A stretch of DNA of 64,000 nucleotides from DASQZK01 sp963732905 (GTDB lineage: Bacteria > Bacteroidota > Bacteroidia > Bacteroidales > GCA-2748055), in NCBI GenBank assembly GCA_963732905.1, contig CAVTBM010000004.1, positions 682,001 through 746,000 on the forward strand. Reading direction: 5' to 3'. Shown one piece after another: positions 31,097-41,400 of this stretch. The position numbers and the translations under genes were made by a program. The notes beneath the pieces are model-generated. The model was given only the letters and a program-made list of their open reading frames with translations, did not search any database and was not told the origin of the DNA. Position 1 is the stretch's first letter, and each line of letters begins with the position of its first letter.

Positions 31097-31760
31097 ATCT
31101 TAATTTTCTGAATTGGAAGGTTAAATGTAATAATTTCAATATTATATTGACCAGAAAATACAGCAAAATATGATTAAGGATTATTAGATACATGCCATAA
31201 TGCATGGATAATACATGAAACATTATTTATACGTTTTTACCGGACATCGGTGAAAAGATTTCACAAATCTGGGTAAATCCGTAAGGTCAATGGGAGTTCT
31301 TCTTTTTAGGATAATGGTAATGTGGCGCCTATGCCGTAGAAAAACTAATTTGTAATGATTTGAGCAAGTTGAAGTATTTCAACAATTTAGCAATGTTAAC
31401 CGTACTTCAACACAGGTTCGATCTCCAGAGCCTTCCCCATACGGAAATTGAAAATCTGCAATTCGAAATCTTCCCTCTCTTTTCTCAATTTTTTGACAAA
31501 ATAATTTGTCTTCTTTCATTTCTCCTATCCGCTATCAAATAAAAGTTAATTCTTTGAAATTCTTGTTTTTACAAACGAAATCTCATTGCTCTTTTATTTA
31601 TAGTGTATCTAAATACATCAATATTACCCTCTCTCAGCAAAAAGTAAACAACAAATTTTAAAATAGCACGTACATAACATCACAAACGCGCCATTCGTCA
31701 ACCTAATCATTCATCTCGTCATGTTATTTGATGGATTAATCAAAAAGGAGACTTTCGGTT
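31097..31760. other. AT-rich divergent intergenic region, 664 bases
   Basis: Carries the upstream sequences of the MBOAT operon (minus) and lyase-like copy D (plus). Short frames inside show no family features. The 16-bp motif at 31694-31709 and a good ribosome site (AAAAAGGAG at about 31743-31750) precede copy D. Confidence 0.6.
31694..31709 (+). promoter_or_regulatory. 16-bp motif shared with copy A upstream region
   Basis: TTCGTCAACCTAATCA, identical to the minus-strand site at 5200-5215 and, like it, separated from the start codon by exactly 51 bases. The bases between motif and ATG are not conserved, so this is not just retained duplicate sequence. Copies B and C lack it at this position. 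Confidence 0.5.
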
Positions 31761-34700
31761 ATGAGAAGAATTATGGTTGTTTTGACTCTTCTTGCTACAA
31801 CGATAGTTGTTAATGCACAGAGCAATGTCTTCAACATTATCTTTAAACAAGATTTCGAAAACGACACCCCCGGTCTATACAATATTACTGAATGGAGAGA
31901 AGACTGGAACAATCCGGACTATGCAAACGGTCTGGACAAGACCTACATCATAAAAACAAGTGATGGCAATAAGGTCATGCAATGGAATTACCCCAAGGGC
32001 AGTGTTGGCCCCACCGAAGGAGGTGGTCAGTTCAACCCACCAAATAATGCCAATGCTGATGAAGTTTATATGTCTTACAATATTAAATTCAAGCCCGGTT
32101 TTGACTGGGTCTTAGGCGGGAAATTGCCCGGATTGATGGGTGATCCGGATAATTACACTGCTGGAATGAATAATCCGCTATGGACCGATGGATTTCAAAA
32201 TGGAATGATGTGGGGTCATGGTTATGCTGGTCAGGACGACCTCGGGGCTATATATTTCTATACCTATCATCAGGACATGCCTGGACTTGTTTGGAGAATC
32301 ACGTCGCTGGGGTAATTTTAAATTTCAGACCGATCCTGAAAGGTGGTATAATATAACTATTCGAATGGTTATGAATACCATTAAAACAGATGGCACGGGT
32401 GGGAATTATAATGGTATAATGGAAGGCTTTGTAGATGGGAAACTGGTGGTATCAGTCACAGGTATGCGCTTCAGGAACGTTTCGACGGTTCATATAAACA
32501 AGATGAAGATTTATAGTTTTTTCGGAGGATCAGGTTCCGACTATAGTGCAAAACGGGACGAATGGACGCAACTTGATGATATATATTTGTTTACATATGC
32601 CGATGGAGTGAATGTTCCCAGAGGAAATACGCCCAGCCCTGCAGGCAGGGTGCTTCAACTTCCAAATCTAAAGACCAGTTCAACTAATACCGGTAGTGAC
32701 ACACAGGCCCCTTCTGTTCCTGCCGGCCTGAAGCTTTCTGCTGTCACAGAAAGTACAGCCAGCATTTCCTGGAATGCTTCTACCGACAACACAGGTGTAA
32801 AGGGATACCGTATTTACGTAAATGGTAAGAGTATAGTAACAACTGCCGGTACCAGCTATAAAATCACAGGACTGAATGCCGGAACAACTTATTCCGTTGC
32901 AGTAACGGCATACGATGCTGCATCCAACGAAAGTGCGAAATCACAGGCATTGAGCATTACTACGGTCAGTGTTGTGACCCCCGACACGGAAGCACCTACT
33001 GTTCCTGCCGGCCTGGGGCTATCCTCTGTAACAGTCAGCACAGCCAGCATTTCCTGGAATGCTTCTACCGATAACACGGGTGTAAAGGGTTACCGTATTT
33101 ATGTAAATGGTCAGAGTGCAGGAACAACCGCCGGTACAAGCTATAAGATCGCCGGACTGAATGCCGGAACAACTTATTCCGTTGCAGTAACGGCATACGA
33201 TGCTGCATCCAACGAAAGTGCAAAATCAAAGGCACTGAGCATCACAACGGTCAGCACTGTGACTCCTGACACAGAAGCCCCTTCCGTTCCAACAGGTCTC
33301 GTTATTAGCGGTAAAACCGAAAATTCAGTCAGCTTGTCATGGTCTCCTTCAACAGATAATGTAAGTGTATCGGGATATATAATTTTTGTCGATGGCACAG
33401 TTAAAGGAACTTCTCCGGATACCGGTTTTACCATAAATGATCTGACGGCCAATACAAGTTATTCACTCAGCGTTTCAGCCTATGATGCTTCATCCAATAA
33501 AAGCGCCGAATCCGAAGCCATACCGGTCACAACAGAAAATACTGAAACGAACGGAGACAATGATCCTCAGCCTGGAGATGGGTCTCCCAAAGTGAGTATC
33601 CTTGAAGTACATAATGATTCTGAAAACAGTGCAAAATCTGTTTCTGAAATAAGCGCTTTCGGCAATGCCGAACTACACAATTTCGGAATTATCATCAGCG
33701 AAAATGAAGATCCCTCTATAGGCGGAAATGTTTACAATGCCACTAAAGGAAATTATTTTGTTAAAAATGATAACCGGGTAAGCCGGAATTTACAGGTCCT
33801 GTACAATTTTTCTGAAGGGGGCGGGGCAGTTATCGGCGACATCTCCGGATCAGGGACACCGGTGGATCTTACGATCAATAACATTTCGAATGTGAAGTGG
33901 CTGCCGGGACAGGGTCTCAAAATTACCGGAAATGCCATAATTTCTTCCGGTCCACAATCAGCCGATCTTATCAACTCAATCTCTTCAACCGGAGAAATAA
34001 CCCTTGAAACCTGGATTAAATCTTCCGATCCTGAACAGTCAGGTCCGGCCAGGATCATCACTCTTTCTGCCGATAATGATAACCGGGCAGCCACCATTGG
34101 TCAAACTGGTGATGCTTCCGGCTTTGATTATAACGTCAGGTTAAATACGACGGCAACAAGCCAAAATGGTTTGCCGGAATCTTCCACGAACGATAAGTAT
34201 CAGGATCTTACCCTGCAACATGTTGTATTTACAAGAGACCATGCGGGGAATGAGAAGATTTATGTTAACGGGATCGAACGGTATTCAGGAAGTCGTACAG
34301 GGGATTTCTCGTCGTGGGGAGATAATTATCAGCTCGCACTGGCTAATGAACTCACCGGTAACCGGCCATGGAAAGGAACCTATTTCCTGGTGGCTGTCTA
34401 TAACCGGGCACTGAATCATAATGAAGTTTCTCAGAACTTCAAGGCCGGATTTGGCAAATTACAGTTCAATTCTGTGCTTGATAACCTTGAACCTGATACA
34501 CATTATTTCCTTGCCGCATTTGCCGAAACCGACCTGGGGATGCATTACGGTGAAATCGTGCCATTCGTTTTAAGTAAAAATCAGGCAATGGCAGAAGATT
34601 CCATCCAATTAAATGTATATCCAAATCCTTCAGATGGTCAGTTCAGGATTTCATTCAAGTATTCTAAAATTGAACACGCGACCATCCGAATCTCTGATAT

Positions 34701-34863
34701 GAATGGAAAACTGATCTATTCAACCATCATTCCGGTCGATGACTCTGGGATGATACAGGAGAAGCAATTGAATCTGACCGATAAACTGAAGAACGGCATC
34801 TATTTCGTCACACTGATGCTTGGACCAGCTATTGACACAAAAAAACTGATCATTCAAAAATGA
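31761..34863 (+). pseudogene. Polysaccharide-lyase-14-like FN3/LamG protein with T9SS tail, frameshifted (copy D)
   Basis: Open segments are 31761-32315 and 32218-34863. Removing an extra C at about 32286 (GGA-C-TTG-TTT-GGA, codon 176) restores PGLFGESRRWGNF and about 1033 aa. The signal peptide is MRRIMVVLTLLATTIVVNAQ. The lyase-like jelly roll (about 22-275) has GGKLPGLMGDP and RWYNITIRMVMN. Three FN3 domains follow, then a SILEVHNDSENSAK spacer, a LamG-like domain (ETWIKS, VNGIERYSG, YNRALNH) and a type-A T9SS sorting domain (LNVYPNPSDG...GIYFVTLML). DNA blocks match copy B in some places and copy C in others. Good ribosome site. Predicted surface protein; broken as given, unless the indel is an error. 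Confidence 0.7.
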
Positions 34864-34897
34864 TCCGGATTTTAATCCGTGACTGTTTCACCAACAC

Positions 34898-34977
34898 TTC
34901 CCCGGGATCAGGTCCGAAGGTTCATCCCTTCAGGACACAGGTCCCGGGGAATCCTTTTCCGGGGATGTGAACCCCGG
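34898..34977 (+). terminator. Nested hairpins after lyase-like copy D
   Basis: Perfect 10-base arms TTCCCCGGGA (34898-34907) and TCCCGGGGAA (34942-34951) enclose a smaller stem (GAAGG / CCTTC). A further stem CCGGGG (34959-34964) / CCCCGG (34972-34977) follows and is trailed by TCTTTC. This is probably the transcription end of copy D. Confidence 0.55.
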
Positions 34978-35208
34978 TCTTTCAACCTGCAACCGGATTC
35001 TTCTTTCCATCCAAATTCAAAATCTAAGGTAATCATATACCGTTATTCTGCGGATATCGCCGGCCGTTAACTTTCAACAAGTAAGAAATCTTTGTTTAAT
35101 CTTGTTTATGGCTGAATTATGAGGCAAAAAGATCTTCTTTTTCGCCTGTTCGAAATTCTTTTTTATTAACCCTTCAAAATATTGGATGAATGATATACGA
35201 ATGTGAGT

Positions 35209-35239
35209 AAACACGGGATAATGACCCGATCCCGTGTTT
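35209..35239. terminator. Hairpin with 11-bp perfect stem
   Basis: AAACACGGGAT (35209-35219) pairs perfectly with ATCCCGTGTTT (35229-35239) around a 9-base loop. Short T and A runs end the stem on each strand. It lies about 170 bases before the next gene and could be a terminator or a leader hairpin. Confidence 0.5.
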
Positions 35240-35407
35240 CTGGTACTTCCGGTGATTTTCTGATAAACTGTGCATTAGACGCTAATCCGGTAAACCATAA
35301 ATCAGGCTATTTGTTAAATAGAGTATATCGTTATAACTTACCTGTTCCCACTTTTATAAAAAGTATATTCATTCAGGTAGTTCGCCAATAAAATTATTCC
35401 CGAACCC

Positions 35408-38400
35408 ATGAAGACAAAGAACCTTTGCACTATTTTCCCGAGTATAAGAATCAGCAGGAAGGCGATTTTCCTGATGATCCTCCTGACCACATCCCTGTCA
35501 GTCAGCAATATGCAGGCCGCCGGGACGGGCTTTCCAACTCTGCTTCACTCCCGTTATGTTTCGGGTTTGGTTTCCTCTGAATCCCCAGAGAATCAGCAAG
35601 CTTATGGTAAGGCCCTGCTACTTACGCAATATACTCTGAACACCCTTACCACAGGTAACGGAACGGTTTCAGCCAATCCTAACCAACTGAGTTATGACAG
35701 CGCGACGAATGTTCAGCTCACTGCCACTCCCGATGCGGGATGGAGTTTCAGCGCATGGTCGGGAGATGCCTCCGGGAGTGTGAATCCCCTCTCCGTGACT
35801 ATGGACGGTAACAAGAATATTACCGCAACGTTTATCCAGATAACACATCAGCTGACCGTTCAGACCGACGGAACCGCCGGCGCAGCGGTCAGCCCGTCAG
35901 GCACATTCGCAGTAAATGAAAGTGCAGCCACACCGATCTCGGTAACGACAGTACCATCCGGATACACTTTTGTGAGCTGGACAGTCTTCGTTGGAGGAAG
36001 CAATGCCGTGTTCGGCGATGCCAATTCGGCAAGCACGACGGTATCCTTAACGGGAGATGCGACCGTTCAGGCAAATTTTGCTCATATCACCCGCCAGTTA
36101 ACCTTACAAACCGACGGGACTGCCGGTGCCGTAATTACACCTTCGAGTCCTGCCACGGTCAATGATGGTGCTTCCACACCGATCTCGGTCACGGTACCAT
36201 CCGGGTATACGTTCACCGGCTGGACTGTTACCAGCGGGCCGTCATATGCAGCTATCGCGAATGCCTCACTGGCGAGTACCACGGTAACACTAACCGGAGG
36301 CAATTCGACCCTACAGGCAAATTTTGCTCATATCACCCGCCAGTTAACCTTACAAACCGACGGGACTGCCGGTGCCGTAATTACACCTTCGAGTCCTGCC
36401 ACGGTCAATGATGGTGCTTCCACACCGATCTCGGTCACGGTACCATCCGGGTATACGTTCACCGGCTGGACTGTTACCAGCGGGCCGTCATATGCAGCTA
36501 TCGCGAATGCCTCACTGGCGAGTACCACGGTAACACTAACCGGAGGCAATTCGACCCTACAGGCAAATTTTGCTCATATCACCCGCCAGTTAACCTTACA
36601 AACCGACGGGACTGCCGGTGCCGTAATTACACCTTCGAGTCCTGCCACGGTCAATGATGGTGCTTCCACACCGATCTCGGTCACGGTACCATCCGGGTAT
36701 ACGTTCACCGGCTGGACTGTTACCAGCGGGCCGTCATATGCAGCTATCGCGAATGCCTCACTGGCGAGTACCACGGTAACACTAACCGGAGGCAATTCGA
36801 CCCTACAGGCAAATTTTGCTCATATCACCCGCCAGTTAACCTTACAAACCGACGGGACTGCCGGTGCCGTAATTACACCTTCGAGTCCTGCCACGGTCAA
36901 TGATGGTGCTTCCACACCGATCTCAGTCACGGTACCATCCGGGTATACGTTCACCGGCTGGACTGTTACCAGCGGGCCGTCATATGCAGCTATCGCGAAT
37001 GCCTCACTGGCGAGTACCACGGTAACACTAACCGGAGGCAATTCGACCCTACAGGCAAATTTTGCTCATATCACCCGCCAGTTAACCTTACAAACCGACG
37101 GGACTGCCGGTGCCGTAATTACACCTTCGAGTCCTGCCACGGTCAATGATGGTGCTTCCACACCGATCTCGGTCACGGTACCATCCGGGTATACGTTCAC
37201 CGGCTGGACTGTTACCAGCGGGCCGTCATATGCAGCTATCGCGAATGCCTCACTGGCGAGTACCACGGTAACACTAACCGGAGGCAATTCGACCCTACAG
37301 GCAAATTTTGCTCATATCACCCGCCAGTTAACCTTACAAACCGACGGGACTGCCGGTGCCGTAATTACACCTTCGAGTCCTGCCACGGTCAATGATGGTG
37401 CTTCCACACCGATCTCGGTCACGGTACCATCCGGGTATACGTTCACCGGCTGGACTGTTACCAGCGGGCCGTCATATGCAGCTATCGCGAATGCCTCACT
37501 GGCGAGTACCACGGTAACACTAACCGGAGGCAATTCGACCCTACAGGCAAATTTTGCTCATATCACCCGCCAGTTAACCTTACAAACCGACGGGACTGCC
37601 GGTGCCGTAATTACACCTTCGAGTCCTGCCACGGTCAATGATGGTGCTTCCACACCGATCTCGGTCACGGTACCATCCGGGTATACGTTCACCGGCTGGA
37701 CTGTTACCAGCGGGCCGTCATATGCAGCTATCGCGAATGCCTCACTGGCGAGTACCACGGTAACACTAACCGGAGGCAATTCGACCCTACAGGCAAATTT
37801 TGCTCATATCACCCGCCAGTTAACCTTACAAACCGACGGGACTGCCGGTGCCGTAATTACACCTTCGAGTCCTGCCACGGTCAATGATGGTGCTTCCACA
37901 CCGATCTCGGTCACGGTACCATCCGGGTATACGTTTACTGGCTGGACTGTTACCGTCGGGCCGTCATATGCAGCTATCGCGAATGCCTCACTGGCGAGTA
38001 CCACGGTAACACTAACCGGAGGCAATTCGACCCTACAGGCAAATTTTGCCATTCTCACCCGTCAGCTGTTTCTTCAAACCGATGGAACGCCTGGCGCAGT
38101 GGTCAGCCCGTCGGGAAATTCCACGGTCAATGAAGGCGCAGCCACGCCGATTTCGGTAACGACGATACCTTCAGGATACACTTTTACGAACTGGACGGTC
38201 ACCGCAGGTTTAGGCAATGCTACCTTCGGCAATGCCAACTCGGCAAGTACGACCGTGACCCTGTCGGGGGGGAATGCCACGGTCCAGGCCAACTTTGCCC
38301 ACATCCCCCGGCAGCTTACCGTAAAGACGGATGGGACTGCGGGAGCGGTGGTCAGCCCGTCGGGAACCTCCACGGTCAATGATGGTGCAGCCACGCCGAT

Positions 38401-41400
38401 CTCGGTAACGACGGTACCTGCAGGATACGCTTTCCTGAACTGGACGGTCACTGCCGGAGGAACCAATGCCTCAATTGCCAACTCTTCGCTGATGAATACC
38501 ACAGTAACGCTTTCTGGTGGCAATGGGACCGTTCAGGCAAATTTCATCCATATTACCCGACAGCTTACTGTGCAAACTGACGGGACTATTGGTGCCGTAG
38601 TGAACCCATCAGGCACGGTAGTGGTCAATGAAGGTGCCGCCACATCCATATCCGTTACCACCGTACCCACCGGTTACAGTTTTGTGAACTGGACGGTTAG
38701 CGCAGGAGGGACCAATGCCACCATTGCGGATGCCTCGTCCATAAGCACCACGGTGACGCTCTCCGGCGGTAATGCCACTGTGAGGGCCAACTTCGCACAG
38801 ATAACCCGTCAGCTTACAGTACAAACAGATGGCACTGCAGGTGCAGTAGTTAGCCCTGCCGGCGACAACACTGTCGTTGAAGGTGCTGCCACACCTATCT
38901 CAGTGACTACCGTTCCCGCAGGGTACAAATTCGTGAACTGGACCGTTACTGTTGGAGGGGTTAATGCCACCATCGCGAATGCATCCTCGGCAAATACTAC
39001 GGTGACGCTTTCAGGTGGAAACGCGACAGTTCAGGCCAATTTCGCCTTGATAACCCGGCAGTTAACCGTTCAGACGGATGGTACTTCGGGTGTAGTGATC
39101 AACCCTTCGGGCACACTGACTGTCACTCAGGGCGTCGCAACACCTATAACGGTGACCACTGTACCGGTAGGCTACAGTTTTGTTAACTGGACAGTAACCG
39201 CCGGAGGACCTAATGCCACAATTGCCAATGTTAATGCATCAAATACCACTGTAACCTTGTCCGGGGGTGACGCGACCGTTCAGGCCAACTTTATGAAATA
39301 TCCGGTGATCACCAACGTTAGCATTCTGAATCAGCCCATGAAAATCGGGGATGTCGTAACCGCAAACATTTCCACAGCTGATGACGGAGGGATAACATAT
39401 TCGCTGGTTTCGGGAACCATCGGGGGCTACACGCTGGGGAGCCTGATTCGTGTGACTTCAACCACCTATTCGGCCACTTTTACCATCATTGCAGGAGGAA
39501 ACAGTTATACAGCCGGTCAGGCTATTCCTGTTGCCAATCTCGTTCTGACAGACGGGACACTCCAGAGTGCACCATTCGCTAAATCGATAACTCAGAATAA
39601 TGACCCCATAGATGCGCAAGCTCCGGTCATCAATTTAGTCAGCGTCCTTTCAGGGAATAAAAAAGTGGGGGACCTGGTAGTATTGATTATCGCTGCCGAT
39701 GGCACAGGGTATACCATTAACCCGGCTTCGGAGCTGAATGGTATTCCGGTTACCGAGTCCAACATGAGTTTTCAGGAAGCTGGCGGTGGCAGCTATACCT
39801 TGAGTTATACCGTTCAGGAAGGGGATAATGATGTTGCTGCCGGTACATTACAGGCATCCATCATCCTGAATGATCAGCTGGGAAATGCCAGCTCGCCGGT
39901 GACTACGGTGCAGAATAAAAATCAACTTACCATCGATGCACACTCTCCGGTAGTTCAGCAGATGCAGGTCCCTGCCGGCGATATCGGTCCGGGCGGAGTC
40001 GTCAATATTACCATCCATGCCGATGGTACCGGTTATACGGCAACAAATTTAACGACCATAAACGGGATCTCACTCAGCTCTTCACGGGTGACTTTCAGCG
40101 AACTGTCTGGCGGACTATATACTTTGTCTTATACGGTTGCCGAAGGGGACAATCCCGTTTCGAGGGGTGGACTGCAGGTCAGGGTTTACCTCAGGGATGC
40201 CGCAGGTAATATCGGGGGGCCCTGGTCAAATCTTGATCCTAATTCATTGCTGATTTATACAGCACGTCCAACGGCAACGATTTCCGGGACGCAATCGATC
40301 TGTAACGGAGACATCGCAACAATAACCGTTAGTTTAACCGGCAAATCTCCATGGAGCTTCAAGCTTTTCAATGGTTCAACGACGAAAGATTATACAGATA
40401 TAAACACTCCGTCGCACCAGATTATTATCACGCCAACAACAACCACTACCTTTACTGTCACAGAAGTTACCGATGTCAATGGAGTCACGAATACCGGCAG
40501 TGGTTCTGCAAAAGTAACCGTTAACGCCAGGACAGACGTACAGATCATAAATCTCAACGCGGCATATAATATTCTTGACCCACCTGTTTTGCTGGAGGCC
40601 AGCATTTCGGGCGGGACGTTTTCCGGTCCCGGAGTAAACAGTTCCACCGGTTATTTTGATCCGGCTGTGGCAGATACCACAAATTCACCGCATACCATAT
40701 ATTATACCTATACAAATCCATCCGGATGCGTGAGTATGGATAGTGCCATGGTATTTGTACTTGGTGCCAGAGGGGATATCTTTATTCCCAAGACCGTTTA
40801 CTGTGATTTCAATGATCCTTTCAACGTTACCGCTGTCAATGGTACAGGAACTACCGGTTCGTTCAAGTTGCAGGACTCGTCCGGTAATGAAGTATCGGGG
40901 CTGACCGATAACGGGAACAACACCGCACAGGTCAATCCGCAGGTACTGGCTGTTGGAAAATACACGGTGGTTTATGAATATGTTGATATCATTCCCCTGA
41001 GTCTTACCAAGGATTTCCTGGTTGAAACTGTAAGCCAGCCAACTATTTTAACACCAACCGCAAGTGTATACTGCCAGAATGTACCGGCTGTGGCACTGAC
41101 CAGCAATATAAGTACGGCTGTTTTCCAGGGCCCGGGTGTTACCGGCAATGTGGGTGACGGATTCTTTTTCAATCCTTCCGGTGCAAATGTCGGAAGCAAC
41201 GTTATCACCGCTACAAGTTCTTCAGCTCACGGCTGTTCAAAATCCGTTTCCGATACGATAAAAATCAATTTCGCTCCCAATGTTGATTTTTCCGTCGATA
41301 AAATGTGCATCAGCACTCAGGATACTATTTCCTTTGCCAATGCGACGGTCAGCAAGGACATGGTTTCCGGCTGGAGCTGGAATTTTGGTGATCCGACCAG

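Larger units (their letters stand above)
34864..35407. other. 544-base intergenic region with hairpins
   Basis: Lies between copy D and the giant repeat gene, both plus strand. It contains two hairpin groups (34898-34977 and 35209-35239). Two short frames overlap these hairpins and look non-coding. The last 170 bases should hold the promoter of the giant gene, but no confident box was identified. Confidence 0.5.

Noticed and set aside
31097..31760. Mobile element inserted before lyase-like copy D
   Set aside because: No transposase frame, terminal inverted repeat or target-site duplication could be found; the region is simply AT-rich.
854..34863. Phase variation by simple-sequence slippage as the cause of the frameshifts
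   Set aside because: The indels lie in runs of only two to five identical bases, too short for typical hypermutable tracts; recombination, decay or consensus error are better explanations.
36083..38050. CRISPR array
   Set aside because: The repeats are 246 bases, contiguous without unique spacers, and are in-frame protein-coding units; no cas genes nearby.
36082..38523. Row of 73-84-aa minus-strand frames repeated every 246 bases, and the 149-aa one after them
   Set aside because: Shadows of the InlB-type repeat array on the other strand; their regular spacing comes from the DNA repeat.
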